Positions 42,481 to 51,407 of a DNA stretch of 64,000 nucleotides are shown here, piece by piece. A program made the translations under genes and the position numbers. How positions within the stretch are numbered: position 1 is the stretch's first letter; each line of letters begins with the position of its first letter. Location: the NCBI GenBank assembly GCA_963735065.1, contig CAVTJL010000001.1, positions 682,001 through 746,000 of the forward strand, read 5' to 3'. Source of the stretch: CAVTJL01 sp963735065 (GTDB lineage: Bacteria > Pseudomonadota > Alphaproteobacteria > Geminicoccales > Geminicoccaceae). The notes under the pieces are model-generated. The model ran no database searches and was not told the DNA's origin. It worked only from the letters and a program-made list of their open reading frames with translations.

Positions 42481-43761
42481 ATGAAGACGCTGGTCGTTGG
42501 CAGCGGCGCGCGCGAGCATACGCTCTGCTGGGCTCTCGCCGCCTCGCCCCTGGTGAGCGAGCTCCTGTGCGCGCCCGGCAACGCCGGTATTGGTCGGGAT
42601 GCCCGCCTGGTCGACATCGCGGCCACCGATGTCGAGGGGCTGGTCGCCTTCTGCCGCGAGGAGGGCGTTGAGCTCGTGGTCGTCGGGCCGGAGCAGCCCC
42701 TGGTCCTGGGCTTGGTCGACCGGCTGGAGGCGGCGGGTATCCGCGCCTTCGGCCCCTCCGCCGCGGCCGCGCGGCTCGAGGGATCGAAGGCCTTCGCCAA
42801 GGCGTTCTGCGCCCGGCACGGCATCCCGACTGCCGGCTTTGCCGTCTTTGGGAGGGATGAGCGCGAGGCGGCCCACCGCCACGTCGAGCGTGAGGGCGCC
42901 CCCATCGTCATCAAGGCCGACGGCCTTGCCGCCGGCAAGGGTGTCGTGATCGCGACGACGGTCGACGACGCCAGGAAGGCGGTGGACGCGGCCTTCGACG
43001 GGCTCTTCGGCGAGGCCGGAGCCACCGTGGTGATCGAGGAGCTCATGACGGGCGAGGAGGCGAGCCTCTTCGCGCTCTGCGACGGTGCGCACGCCCTTGA
43101 GATCGGGACCGCCCAGGATCACAAGCGCGCCTTCGACGGCGATCAGGGCCCGAATACCGGCGGCATGGGCGCCTATTCGCCTGCCCCTATTCTCGATGCG
43201 CCCACGATCGAGCGTGTCATGCGCGAGATCATCGAGCCGACGCTGAAAGGCATGGCGGACGAGGGCACGCCGTTCCGTGGCTTTCTCTACTGCGGCCTGA
43301 TGCTGACACCGACGGGCCCGCAACTCGTGGAGTACAATGTCCGCTTCGGTGATCCCGAGTGTCAGGTCGTGCTGCCGCGCCTCATGACCGATCTGGGCCA
43401 GCTCCTTGTGGGCGCCCTCGATGGCGCCCTGCCTCATATGAGCCTCCGCTGGTACCCCAAGCATGCGCTCACGGTCGTGATGGCCAGCCGTGGCTATCCC
43501 GAGACGTACCGCCGGGGCACGGAGATTCGAGGCCTGGATGGGCTCGAGAGCGGCGATGGCCTTCTGGTCTTTCACGCCGCCACGCGCCATGAGACCGGGC
43601 GCTGGCTCGCCGATGGCGGGCGCGTGCTGAGCGTCACGGGCCTCGGTGCCACGCTGAGGGACGCGCAACGCCGGGCCTACGAGGCGGTCGACCGGCTCGA
43701 CTGGCCGGATGGCTTCTGCCGGCGCGACATCGGCTGGCGGGCGCTCGAGCCCAGACCCTGA
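42481..43761 (+). CDS. purD: Phosphoribosylamine-glycine ligase
   Basis: PurD catalyses the second step of purine synthesis, joining glycine to phosphoribosylamine with ATP. The 426-residue protein has the N-domain KTLVVGSGAREHTLCWALA, ATP-grasp elements IVIKADGLAAGKGVVIA, the GDQGPNTGGMGAYSPAPI signature near residue 220, and VEYNVRFGDPECQVVLPRL. The ATG at 42481 is preceded by GGCGGA; a GTG-like upstream extension is not needed. It is divergent from argC across 157 bp, which contains a small palindrome ATTGG-AC-CCAAT near 42425. Confidence 0.96.
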   Translation: MKTLVVGSGAREHTLCWALAASPLVSELLCAPGNAGIGRDARLVDIAATDVEGLVAFCREEGVELVVVGPEQPLVLGLVDRLEAAGIRAFGPSAAAARLEGSKAFAKAFCARHGIPTAGFAVFGRDEREAAHRHVEREGAPIVIKADGLAAGKGVVIATTVDDARKAVDAAFDGLFGEAGATVVIEELMTGEEASLFALCDGAHALEIGTAQDHKRAFDGDQGPNTGGMGAYSPAPILDAPTIERVMREIIEPTLKGMADEGTPFRGFLYCGLMLTPTGPQLVEYNVRFGDPECQVVLPRLMTDLGQLLVGALDGALPHMSLRWYPKHALTVVMASRGYPETYRRGTEIRGLDGLESGDGLLVFHAATRHETGRWLADGGRVLSVTGLGATLRDAQRRAYEAVDRLDWPDGFCRRDIGWRALEPRP

Positions 43762-43769
43762 GCGCGGTC

Positions 43770-43799
43770 TTGCCGCGGCCGAAGCGCGGCTTCTATGAT
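43770..43799 (+). promoter_or_regulatory. Putative housekeeping promoter for bioY
   Basis: TTGCCG (43770-43775), an 18 nt spacer and TATGAT (43794-43799) resemble a sigma-70 promoter. It would give a leader of about 28 nt before the bioY ATG at 43834, with AGGAAGGGA lying in that leader. No biotin-operator palindrome is visible. Confidence 0.4.
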
Positions 43800-43833
43800 G
43801 ACAATGCTTCAAGCTAGCGCAGGAAGGGAAGCA

Positions 43834-44436
43834 ATGGCCTCGCTGCCGTCGACACCGCCGTTCGTCACCGTCGCTTGGCCAGCGCGTACGCGCGGCGCTC
43901 AGCTTGCACGGGATCTCAGCCTCGCCGTCATCGGCTCTCTTCTCCTGACCCTTTCAGCGAAGATCCAGGTACCCTTCTACCCGGTGCCGATGACGCTGCA
44001 GACGGCCGTCGCGTTCCTGCTGGGTATCGCCTATGGCTGGCGGCTGGGTGCAGCAACCGTCATCCTTTATCTCGCGCAAGGGGCGGCCGGATTGCCGGTC
44101 TTCGCGGGAACGCCGCAGCTCGGCATCGGGCTCGCCTATATGGCGGGCCCCACCGGCGGGTATCTCGTCGGCTTCGCCGTGGCGGCAGCCATCACAGGTC
44201 TGCCGATCTTTCGCGGTCGGGGCATGATCGTGACCGGCCTTAGTGTCGCCATCGCCACGGCGGCCATCTACCTGCTCGGTGCCGGCTGGCTCGCCACGCT
44301 GATCGGGCCCGCCAAGGCGATCACGGCCGGCGTCAAGCCGTTCCTGCTGGGCGACCTCTTCAAGCTTCTGCTCGTGACGGCGCTCACCGAGGCCGGCCGG
44401 GACATGATGAGGCGGCGGCTCGACGCCAAGAGCTGA
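43834..44436 (+). CDS. bioY: Biotin transporter BioY
   Basis: BioY is the membrane substrate-binding (S) component for biotin uptake, able to work alone or with an ECF module. The 200-residue protein has about six hydrophobic helices and the family core: SAKIQVPFYPVPMTLQTAVA, then LYLAQGAAGLPVFAG, and MAGPTGGYLVGF. I chose ATG 43834 (MASLPSTP) with AGGAAGGGA upstream; an ATG at 43795 would fall inside the predicted promoter. No ecfA or ecfT genes adjoin. The next gene starts 2 nt after its stop. Confidence 0.93.
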   Translation: MASLPSTPPFVTVAWPARTRGAQLARDLSLAVIGSLLLTLSAKIQVPFYPVPMTLQTAVAFLLGIAYGWRLGAATVILYLAQGAAGLPVFAGTPQLGIGLAYMAGPTGGYLVGFAVAAAITGLPIFRGRGMIVTGLSVAIATAAIYLLGAGWLATLIGPAKAITAGVKPFLLGDLFKLLLVTALTEAGRDMMRRRLDAKS

Positions 44437-44437
44437 G

Positions 44438-45398
44438 ATGGCCCTTCTGCTGCCGCCAACGCCCCAGGCGATCCGGCGGGCGGCAGCGCTTCTGCGTGAA
44501 GGCGCGCTGGTCGCCTTCCCGACCGAGACGGTATACGGCCTGGGCGGCGACGCCACGAGCGATGCCGCCGTCAGGGCCATCTATGAGGCCAAGCATCGGC
44601 CGCCGCACAATCCGCTGATCGTGCACGTTCCCAGCCTCGAGGCGGCCCACGCCCTCGCCCACCTCGACGAGCGCGCCATGCGGCTGGCGCAACGCTTCTG
44701 GCCTGGGCCGTTGACCCTCGTGCTGCGGCGTCGTCCCGATGCCGGGATCGCCGCCCTCGCGACGGCCGGCCTGCCGACGCTCGCCTTGCGCGTTCCCTCG
44801 CATCCCGCCGCGGTCGCGCTCCTCAAGGAGGCCGGTCTGCCGGTGGCGGCGCCGAGCGCCAACCCGTCGGGCCGGGTCAGCCCGACCACCGCCAGGCACG
44901 TGGCGGACGATCTCGGCGACGCCGTGGCACTCGTGCTCGACGGCGGCCCCTGCCCGGTCGGGCTCGAGAGCACCGTCGTCGATCTTTCTGAGGAGACAGC
45001 CGTCACGCTGCTGCGGCCGGGCGGTCTCGGACGCGCGGCCATCGAGCACATAACGGGCCCGCTGGCCGCTGGGCTTGAGGATGCGGCAGCACCACGAGCG
45101 CCGGGCCAGCTCGCGAGCCACTATGCGCCGCGACTGCCGGTTCGAACTCGATGCTACCGATGTGTCTTCCGACGAGGCCCTGCTCGCCTTCGGCCCAGTG
45201 GTGCCATCCGGCGGACAGGCCTGTCTCAATCTCAGCCCGAAGGGCGATCTCGAGGAAGCCGCGCGGAACCTTTTCCAGATGCTGCGGCAGCTCGATCAGA
45301 GTGGCGCTTCTCGCATCGCGGTGATGCCGATCCCGGCGACGGGCCTCGGCGAGGCGATCCGCGATCGCCTACGCCGGGCCGCTGCGCCGCGCTCCTGA
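44438..45398 (+). CDS. L-threonylcarbamoyladenylate synthase (Sua5/TsaC), frameshifted between domains
   Basis: Sua5 makes threonylcarbamoyl-AMP for the t6A modification of tRNA. The N-terminal YrdC domain is intact: FPTETVYGLGGDA, KHRPPHNPLIVHV, FWPGPLTLVL, VAAPSANPSGRVSPT and ESTVVDL. The C-terminal Sua5 domain begins (PGQLASHYAPRLPVR), then the frame breaks at 45145-45146. The +1 frame continues exactly as expected (LDATDVSSDEALLAFGPVVP, later LNLSPKGDLEEAARNLF and IPATGLGEAIRDRLRRAA) to a stop at 45398. One surplus A in CGAACTC explains it. As sequenced, the protein would instead run out of frame to 45652. Coordinates cover the reconstructed gene. Confidence 0.88.
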
Positions 45399-45406
45399 AA
45401 CGGCCC

Positions 45407-45643
45407 TCAGGTGCGCCAGAACGGTTTGGCCGCCTCACGGGAGGCCTCGTAGCGCGACACGCCAATATCCTTCAAAAGCGCGTCGTTGAGCTCGAGGAGG
45501 GCACGTCGCTGGCTACGGCGCTCCAGCCAGAGATCGACCAAGCCTACGATCGCCAGAAGCCGGCTGCGGGTGGTCCGGGGTGCGCTCGCGGCCGGAACCC
45601 TCGGCATGAACAGTGCGTCGCTCCGCGTCATCTCACTCTCCAT
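45407..45643 (-). CDS. DUF1127 family small protein
   Basis: The 78-residue protein ends with the DUF1127 (YjiS-like) motif: WLERRSQRRALLELNDALLKDIGVSRYEASREAAKPFW. This small basic, Arg-rich family is common in alphaproteobacteria and has been linked to RNA binding and phosphate or carbon homeostasis. It is divergent from the LysR gene across 97 bp, so that regulator may control it. An inner ATG at 45631 is a possible alternative start. Confidence 0.85.
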   Translation of the reverse strand: MESEMTRSDALFMPRVPAASAPRTTRSRLLAIVGLVDLWLERRSQRRALLELNDALLKDIGVSRYEASREAAKPFWRT

Positions 45644-45698
45644 CCGCGCTGAACATCGCGCAGCCCCTAGGTAGGGATAGCCTGACTACCTCACAAAC

Positions 45699-45725
45699 GA
45701 TAAGATCTGGCCCTATGGATAAGAT
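45699..45725. promoter_or_regulatory. Direct repeat GATAAGAT in the DUF1127/LysR gap
   Basis: Two identical 8-mers GATAAGAT lie at 45699-45706 and 45718-45725, 19 bp apart start to start, close to two helical turns. A related GGATAG is at 45675-45680. They lie directly upstream of the LysR start in an AT-richer patch of an otherwise GC-rich region. A divergent LysR gap is where such a regulator's own sites are expected; binding is inferred. Confidence 0.35.
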
Positions 45726-45740
45726 GGGCTTAGCCTCGAT

Positions 45741-46667
45741 ATGTCTGACCGTCTGCCTCCACTGACCGCCCTGCGCGCCTTCGAGGCGGCTGCGCGCCAC
45801 GCCAGCTTCGTCAAGGCGGCCGACGAGCTCGCGGTGACGCCGGCTGCGATCAGCCAGCAGGTACGCCAGCTCGAGGCCATCCTCGACATCGTGCTCTTCC
45901 GCCGGCTGGCGCGCGGACTGGAGCTCACCGAGGCGGCCCGGGCCTGCATGCCGGAGCTGAGGCGGGGCTTCGCGCATCTCGCGCGGGCGGTGGAGGACAT
46001 GCGTGGGGGCGGTCTGTCGGGGCGGCTCGCCATCACCGTCATCCCGTCCTTCGGAACCCGCTGGCTGGTGCCGCGACTGGGCAGCTTCGTCGAGGCCCAT
46101 CCCGACATCGACGTCACCATCATCGCCGAGCTCCGCAACGCGGATTTCACCCGCGAGGACGTCGACGTCGGGCTCCGCTATGGCAACGGCGTCTATCCGG
46201 GGCTGTTCGCGACGCTGGTGCTCACCGAGGATGTCTTCCCGGTCTGTGCGCCGAGCCTTCTGAACAGCCCGAAACCGCTTCGCCGCCTGGCGGATCTTCG
46301 ACATCACACGCTGCTGCATGACCGTCAGCTCTCCGGCGAGGAGCCGTCGCTGCACTGGAGGCAATGGCTCAGGGACGCCGGCCTCGCCGACATCGATCCG
46401 GAGCGCGGCCCGGGGTTCAGCGATGCGGTGATGCTGATGGAGGCTGCCGTGCGCGGCATGGGCATAGCCCTCGGCCGCAGCGCGCTCGTGGCCGACGACC
46501 TGGCAGCCGGCCGGCTCGTGCGTCCCTTGCCCGTCTCACGGCCGGCCGACTATGCCTACTATGCCGTGACGCTGGAGGGCCGGGAGCGCAACCCGCGCGT
46601 CAGGGCCTTCCTCGCCTGGCTCGAGACCCAGGCCACCGCCTCACGCGCCATCATCACCGGCGGCTGA
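45741..46667 (+). CDS. LysR-family transcriptional regulator, GcvA-like
   Basis: The 308-residue protein has an N-terminal winged helix (PLTALRAFEAAARHASFVKA, then VTPAAISQQVRQLE) and a type-2 periplasmic-binding-like effector domain (ITVIPSFGTRWLVPRL, EDVDVGLRYGNG, VMLMEAAVRGMGIALG). This is the GcvA branch used for amino-acid and other catabolic genes. It is divergent from DUF1127 and lies 78 bp before the nucleoside ABC operon, so either could be its target. The effector is unknown. No ribosome-binding site is obvious. Confidence 0.9.
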   Translation: MSDRLPPLTALRAFEAAARHASFVKAADELAVTPAAISQQVRQLEAILDIVLFRRLARGLELTEAARACMPELRRGFAHLARAVEDMRGGGLSGRLAITVIPSFGTRWLVPRLGSFVEAHPDIDVTIIAELRNADFTREDVDVGLRYGNGVYPGLFATLVLTEDVFPVCAPSLLNSPKPLRRLADLRHHTLLHDRQLSGEEPSLHWRQWLRDAGLADIDPERGPGFSDAVMLMEAAVRGMGIALGRSALVADDLAAGRLVRPLPVSRPADYAYYAVTLEGRERNPRVRAFLAWLETQATASRAIITGG

Positions 46668-46745
46668 CGAGCTACGCGAAGGTCGTTGCAATTCCGAGGC
46701 GGTTGCCTACGCTGATCCAAGCGCAATCGGCTTTGGGGCCCAGAG

Positions 46746-47732
46746 ATGATACGAACGCTCGGCGCCGCGCTCCTTGCGGGCCTGCTGTCGGCCGGTGCGG
46801 CCACGGCAGCGGAGTTCCAGCCCGCCATCATCTTTGACATGGGCGGCAAGTTCGACGGCAGCTTCAACGAGGCCGCCTATCACGGCGCGGAGAAGTTCAA
46901 GAAAGAGACCGGTATCAGCTATCTCGAGTTCGAGGTCACGAACGAGAGCCAGCGTGACCAGGCGCTGAGCCGGATGGCGCGTCGTGGCGCCAACGTCGTC
47001 GTCGCCGTGGGCTTCGCTTTCGCGACGCCGCTCGAGAAGCTCTCGACCGAGTATCCCAAGACCGACTTCACCATCATCAATTCCGTGGTCGACAAGCCGA
47101 ACGTGCAGTCCGTCACCTTCAAGGAGCACGAGGGCTCGTTCCTCGTCGGCATGGCGGCCGCCATGGCCAGCAAGACGGGCAAGGTGGGCTTCGTCGGCGG
47201 CATGGACATCCCGCTCATCCGCAATTTCGAGCTCGGCTATGAGCAGGGCGTGAAGTACGTCAATCCGAAGGCCGAAGTTCTCGTCAATTATACCGGCGAC
47301 ACGCCGGCTGCCTGGAACGACCCGGCCAAGGGGTATGAGCTCGCCGTGAGCCAGTTCGATCGCGGCGCCGACGTCGTCTACCACGCCGCCGGCGGCACCG
47401 GCCGCGGCGTGCTGCAGGCGGCGGCCGACAAGGGCAAGCTCGGGATCGGCGTCGACAGCAACCAGGACTGCCTGTTCCCGGGGCACGTGCTGACCTCGAT
47501 GCTGAAGCGCGTCGACGTGGCGGTCTACAAGTCGTTCAAGGCCGGCTACGACGGCAACTGGAAGGCCGGGCCTTTGAGCCTCGGTCTCGCCGACGACGGC
47601 GTCGATTTCTCCGTCGACAAGTGCAACAAGGATCTCCTGACCCAGGCGATGCAGGACAAGATGAACGCCGCCAAGGCCGACATCATCGCCGGCAAGCTCA
47701 CGGTCAAGGACTACTACTCGACGCAGAAGTAG
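46746..47732 (+). CDS. BMP-family ABC substrate-binding protein (nucleoside type)
   Basis: The 328-residue protein has a signal peptide (RTLGAALLAGLLSAGAATA) and the BMP/PnrA domain: IIFDMGGKFDGSFNEAAYHG, GFAFATPLEKLS, FVGGMDIPLIRNFELGYEQG and VYHAAGGTGRGVLQAA. BMP proteins bind purine or pyrimidine nucleosides in the periplasm. The downstream ATPase, two permeases, cytidine deaminase and deoxyribose-phosphate aldolase support nucleoside uptake. It starts the operon. Confidence 0.9.
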   Translation: MIRTLGAALLAGLLSAGAATAAEFQPAIIFDMGGKFDGSFNEAAYHGAEKFKKETGISYLEFEVTNESQRDQALSRMARRGANVVVAVGFAFATPLEKLSTEYPKTDFTIINSVVDKPNVQSVTFKEHEGSFLVGMAAAMASKTGKVGFVGGMDIPLIRNFELGYEQGVKYVNPKAEVLVNYTGDTPAAWNDPAKGYELAVSQFDRGADVVYHAAGGTGRGVLQAAADKGKLGIGVDSNQDCLFPGHVLTSMLKRVDVAVYKSFKAGYDGNWKAGPLSLGLADDGVDFSVDKCNKDLLTQAMQDKMNAAKADIIAGKLTVKDYYSTQK

Positions 47733-47760
47733 CGGAGCGGCGCCGACGCCTGCCCGAGGC

Positions 47761-49299
47761 ATGAGCATAGTCGCCGAGCGACGGCTCCTGCCGCCCGCCG
47801 TCGAGCTCAAAGGCATCAGCAAGCGCTTCGGCGCGGTGCAGGCCAACCAGGCGATCGACCTCGTCATTCAGGCCGGCACGATCCACGGCATCGTCGGCGA
47901 GAACGGTGCCGGCAAGTCGACGCTCATGAACATCCTCTACGGCTATTACCAGGCCGACGAGGGGACGATCCTGATCGACGGCGCAGAGCAGCGGATCGGC
48001 CGGCCCGAGGACGCCATCCGCGCCGGCATCGGCATGGTGCACCAGCACTTCATGCTGATCGAGCCGTTCACGGTGATCGAGAACCTGCTCCTCGGCGCCG
48101 AGGGCGGGCTGACGCTGAAGGCCGGCATCGCCCGTGCCCGCCGCGAGCTCGAGGCGCTCGAGCGCGACTACGGGCTCGCGGTCGATCTCGATGCCCGGGT
48201 GGGCGACCTGCCGGTCGGCGTGCAGCAGCGGGTCGAGATCCTGAAGGCGCTTTTCCGCGGCGCCCATGTGCTGATCCTGGACGAGCCCACGGGCGTCCTC
48301 ACCCCCCAGGAGGCCGACTATCTCTTCAGGATCCTGGCCGGGCTCAAGGCGCAGGGCCGCACCATCGTCCTCATCACCCACAAGCTCCGCGAGATCATGG
48401 CGATCACCGACAATGTGAGCGTCATGCGCCAGGGCCGCATGGTGGCGCACCGACGGACCGCCGAGACCAGCAAGGAGGAGCTGGCCGAGCTCATGGTCGG
48501 CCGCAAGGTGCTGCTGCGGGTCGAGAAGGCGCCCTCGCGGCCGAAGGAGCCGGTGCTCGAGGTCTCGGATCTCGAGGTCCTGGACGACAAGGGCGTCCCA
48601 CGCGTCAAGGGCATCGATTTTTCGGTGCGGGCGGGCGAGATCGTGGGCATCGCCGGCGTGGCGGGCAACGGCCAGAGCGAGCTGCTCGAGGCCATCGCCG
48701 GCATCCGGCAGCCCAGCCGCGGCCGCATCCTGCTGCGCGGCCGGCCGATCGAGGATGCCCGCAACGCCCGCGGCCGCGGCATGGGGCATGTGCCCGAGGA
48801 CCGCCTGCAGATGGGGCTGGTGCCGGGGTTCGCGGCCTATGAGAACGCGATCCTCGGCTACGAGGGGCTGCAGAGCTACAGCGTCTGGGGCTTCCTGAAG
48901 CGTGGGAAGATCATCGCCGCCTGCCGGCGCTGGCTCGAAGGCTACGACGTCCGGCCGCGCGAGCCCATGCTCCAGGCCCTCTCCTTCTCGGGCGGCAACC
49001 AGCAGAAGCTGGTCCTGGCCCGCGAGATGGAGCACGGGCCGGATCTTCTGCTCGTGGGGCAACCCACCCGCGGCGTCGACATCGGCGCCATCGAGTTCAT
49101 CCATCGCCGCCTCATCGCCATGCGGGACGCCGGCAAGGCCGTGCTCCTCGTCTCGGTCGAGCTCGACGAGATCCTGTCCCTGGCCGATCGCATCCTCGTC
49201 ATGTTCGACGGCCGCATCACGGGCGAGATCCCGGGCGCGGAGGCGGACGAGCGCCAGATCGGGCTACTGATGGCGGGCGTGACGAAGGAAGCGGCCTGA
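47761..49299 (+). CDS. Nucleoside ABC transporter ATP-binding protein
   Basis: The 512-residue double ATPase has in the first half Walker A GENGAGKSTLMNILYG, the Q-loop region MVHQHFMLIEPFT, Walker B VLILDEPTGVLTPQE; and in the second half GVAGNGQSELLEAIAGI, signature LSFSGGNQQKLVLARE and LLVGQPTRGVDIGAIEF. The second Walker B ends in Gln rather than Glu-bearing DEP (VGQPTRG), a feature common in this NupA/YufO family. It is followed by both permease genes with a TGATG overlap. Confidence 0.92.
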   Translation: MSIVAERRLLPPAVELKGISKRFGAVQANQAIDLVIQAGTIHGIVGENGAGKSTLMNILYGYYQADEGTILIDGAEQRIGRPEDAIRAGIGMVHQHFMLIEPFTVIENLLLGAEGGLTLKAGIARARRELEALERDYGLAVDLDARVGDLPVGVQQRVEILKALFRGAHVLILDEPTGVLTPQEADYLFRILAGLKAQGRTIVLITHKLREIMAITDNVSVMRQGRMVAHRRTAETSKEELAELMVGRKVLLRVEKAPSRPKEPVLEVSDLEVLDDKGVPRVKGIDFSVRAGEIVGIAGVAGNGQSELLEAIAGIRQPSRGRILLRGRPIEDARNARGRGMGHVPEDRLQMGLVPGFAAYENAILGYEGLQSYSVWGFLKRGKIIAACRRWLEGYDVRPREPMLQALSFSGGNQQKLVLAREMEHGPDLLLVGQPTRGVDIGAIEFIHRRLIAMRDAGKAVLLVSVELDEILSLADRILVMFDGRITGEIPGAEADERQIGLLMAGVTKEAA

Positions 49300-50402
49300 T
49301 GGCGCGAGGCTCGCGGCTGCCCGCATGGGTCGATCTGGGGCTGATCCCGCTTCTCAATCTGGGGCTCGCCTTCCTGGTCTCGGGGCTCGTCGTCGTCATC
49401 CTCGGCGAGAACCCGCTCGAGGCCGTGAAGCTGCTGATCTACGGCGCCTTCGGCTATGGCGAGGCGGTGGGCTACACGCTCTTCTATGCGACCAACTTCA
49501 TCTTCACCGGCCTCGCGGTGGCGGTGGCCTTCCATGCCGGGCTCTTCAACATCGGTGGCGAGGGACAGGCCTATCTGGGCGGGCTCGGCGCGGGTCTCGT
49601 CGGCATCTATCTGGGCTTCCTGCCGGCGCCCATCTCACTGCCGCTGGCCGTGCTGGCGGCAGCGCTCTTCGGCGGCATTTGGGGTCTGATCCCCGGCTGG
49701 CTCCAGGCCAAGCGCGGCAGCCATGTCGTCATCACGACGATCATGCTGAACTTCGTCGCCGCCTCGATCATGACCTATCTTCTCGTCAACATCCTGATCA
49801 AGCCCGGCCAGTCCTCCCCCGAGAGCGTAGGCTTCCCCCAATCCGTCTGGCTGCCGCAGCTGGCCGATCTGCTGCGCCCCCTGGGCGTCGACCTGGGTGC
49901 TGCACCCGCCAACCTCTCGATCCTGATAGCGCTCGCCTGCTGCGTGCTCGTATGGCTCTTCATCTGGAAAACGCGGCTGGGCTACGAGCTCAGGGTTGTG
50001 GGCCAGAGCGAGCCCGCAGCCGTCTATGGCGGCATCTCGCCCGCCTGGATCGCCATCCTCGCGATGACCGTCTCGGGTGCTCTCGCCGGCCTCATGAGCC
50101 TCAACGAGCTCATGGGCTCCGAGCACCGCCTTCTCCTCAACTTCACCAGCGGCTACGGCTTCGTCGGCATCGCCGTGGCGCTCATGGGCCGCAACCACCC
50201 GTTCGGCATCGTCCTGGCCGCGATCCTCTTTGGCGCCCTCTACCAGGGCGGCTCGGAGATCGCCTTCGACATGCCGCACATCAGCCGCGACATGGTGGTG
50301 GTGATCGAGGGCCTCGTCATCCTCTTCGCCGGCGCGCTCGAGCATCTGTTCCGCCCCTGGCTCGAGAGCCTGTTCATGCCGGCACGGCCGCAGCTCGCCT
50401 GA
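49299..50402 (+). CDS. Nucleoside ABC transporter permease (first)
   Basis: The 367-residue membrane protein matches the YufP/NupB branch of BPD_transp_2 permeases, with FHAGLFNIGGEGQAYLGGLG, KRGSHVVITTIMLNFVAA, RVVGQSEPAAVYGGISP-like region and GYGFVGIAVALMGRNHP. About nine hydrophobic segments are seen. The start overlaps the ATPase stop and its own stop overlaps the next start (TGATG), implying tight coupling of the subunits. Confidence 0.92.
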   Translation: MARGSRLPAWVDLGLIPLLNLGLAFLVSGLVVVILGENPLEAVKLLIYGAFGYGEAVGYTLFYATNFIFTGLAVAVAFHAGLFNIGGEGQAYLGGLGAGLVGIYLGFLPAPISLPLAVLAAALFGGIWGLIPGWLQAKRGSHVVITTIMLNFVAASIMTYLLVNILIKPGQSSPESVGFPQSVWLPQLADLLRPLGVDLGAAPANLSILIALACCVLVWLFIWKTRLGYELRVVGQSEPAAVYGGISPAWIAILAMTVSGALAGLMSLNELMGSEHRLLLNFTSGYGFVGIAVALMGRNHPFGIVLAAILFGALYQGGSEIAFDMPHISRDMVVVIEGLVILFAGALEHLFRPWLESLFMPARPQLA

Positions 50403-51376
50403 TGGCCGACACCTACCTCCAGCTCGTCCTTCTTCTCGACAGCACGATCCGGCTGGCCACGCCGCTCGTCCTGGCGGCCCTGGCCGGGCTCTTCTCGGAG
50501 AGGAGCGGGGTCGTCGACATCGGGCTCGAGGGCAAGATGCTGGGTGCTGCCTTCGCCGCCGCGGCGGCGGCACAGACGACCGGCTCGGCCTGGATCGGCC
50601 TTGCGGCCGCCATGGCCTTCTCCTGGGCGCTGGCGATGGTGCATGGCTTTGCCGTCATCACGCATCGGGGCGATCAGGTCGTCTCGGGCATGGCCCTCAA
50701 CATCACCGTGGCCGGGCTCGGCCCCACCCTGGCGCAGGCCTGGTTCGGCCAGTCGGGCCGCGTGCCGGTGACCGGCGCCGACGCCCGCTTCCCGCCCATC
50801 ACCCTGCCCGGCGTCGATCTGCTGCACGGCATCCCGATCGTCGGCACCTTCTATGACGACGCGGTCAGCGGCCATAACGTCATCGTCTATCTAACCGTCA
50901 TGATCGTGCCGCTGGTCGCCTGGGTGCTCTACCGCACGCGGTTCGGGCTCAGGCTCCGGGCGGTCGGCGAGAACCCTGCGGCGGTCGACACCGCCGGCAT
51001 CGCCGTCGAGGCGCTGCGCTACAGGGCCCTCATGGTGACGGGCCTGCTCTGCGGCATCGCCGGCGCCTATCTCTCGATCGGCCAGAACGCCGGCTTCCTG
51101 CGCGACATGACCGCGGGCAAGGGCTACCTCGCCTTGGCCGCGCTCATCTTCGGCAAGTGGCGGCCGGTGCCGGCCATGCTGGCCTGCCTGCTGTTCGCGC
51201 TCGCCGACGCGACCCAGGCCCGGCTGCAGGGCGTCGTCCTGCCGGTCATCGGCGAGGTGCCGACCCAGGCCATCCAGGCCCTGCCCTATCTCTTGACCAT
51301 CCTGCTGCTCGCGGGCTTCGTCGGGCGCTCCGTGGCGCCCAAGGCGATCGGCCGGCCCTACGTCAAGGAGCGGTGA
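50402..51376 (+). CDS. Nucleoside ABC transporter permease (second)
   Basis: The 324-residue membrane protein matches the YufQ/NupC partner: TPLVLAALAGLFSERSGVVD, IGLEGKMLGAAFAA, HRGDQVVSGMALNITVAGLG, RAVGENPAAVDTAGI and KGYLALAALIFGKWRPV. It pairs with the first permease to form the channel. It is followed 31 bp later by cdd, which links uptake to nucleoside breakdown. Confidence 0.92.
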   Translation: MADTYLQLVLLLDSTIRLATPLVLAALAGLFSERSGVVDIGLEGKMLGAAFAAAAAAQTTGSAWIGLAAAMAFSWALAMVHGFAVITHRGDQVVSGMALNITVAGLGPTLAQAWFGQSGRVPVTGADARFPPITLPGVDLLHGIPIVGTFYDDAVSGHNVIVYLTVMIVPLVAWVLYRTRFGLRLRAVGENPAAVDTAGIAVEALRYRALMVTGLLCGIAGAYLSIGQNAGFLRDMTAGKGYLALAALIFGKWRPVPAMLACLLFALADATQARLQGVVLPVIGEVPTQAIQALPYLLTILLLAGFVGRSVAPKAIGRPYVKER

Positions 51377-51407
51377 TCCGCATCGCCTGCGGTGCTATCC
51401 AGGCGCC

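Noticed and set aside
44438..45652. A 404-residue Sua5 variant with a novel Arg-rich C-terminus
   Set aside because: The part after 45146 is out of frame with a perfectly conserved domain in the +1 frame, so the long product is an artefact of the frameshift.
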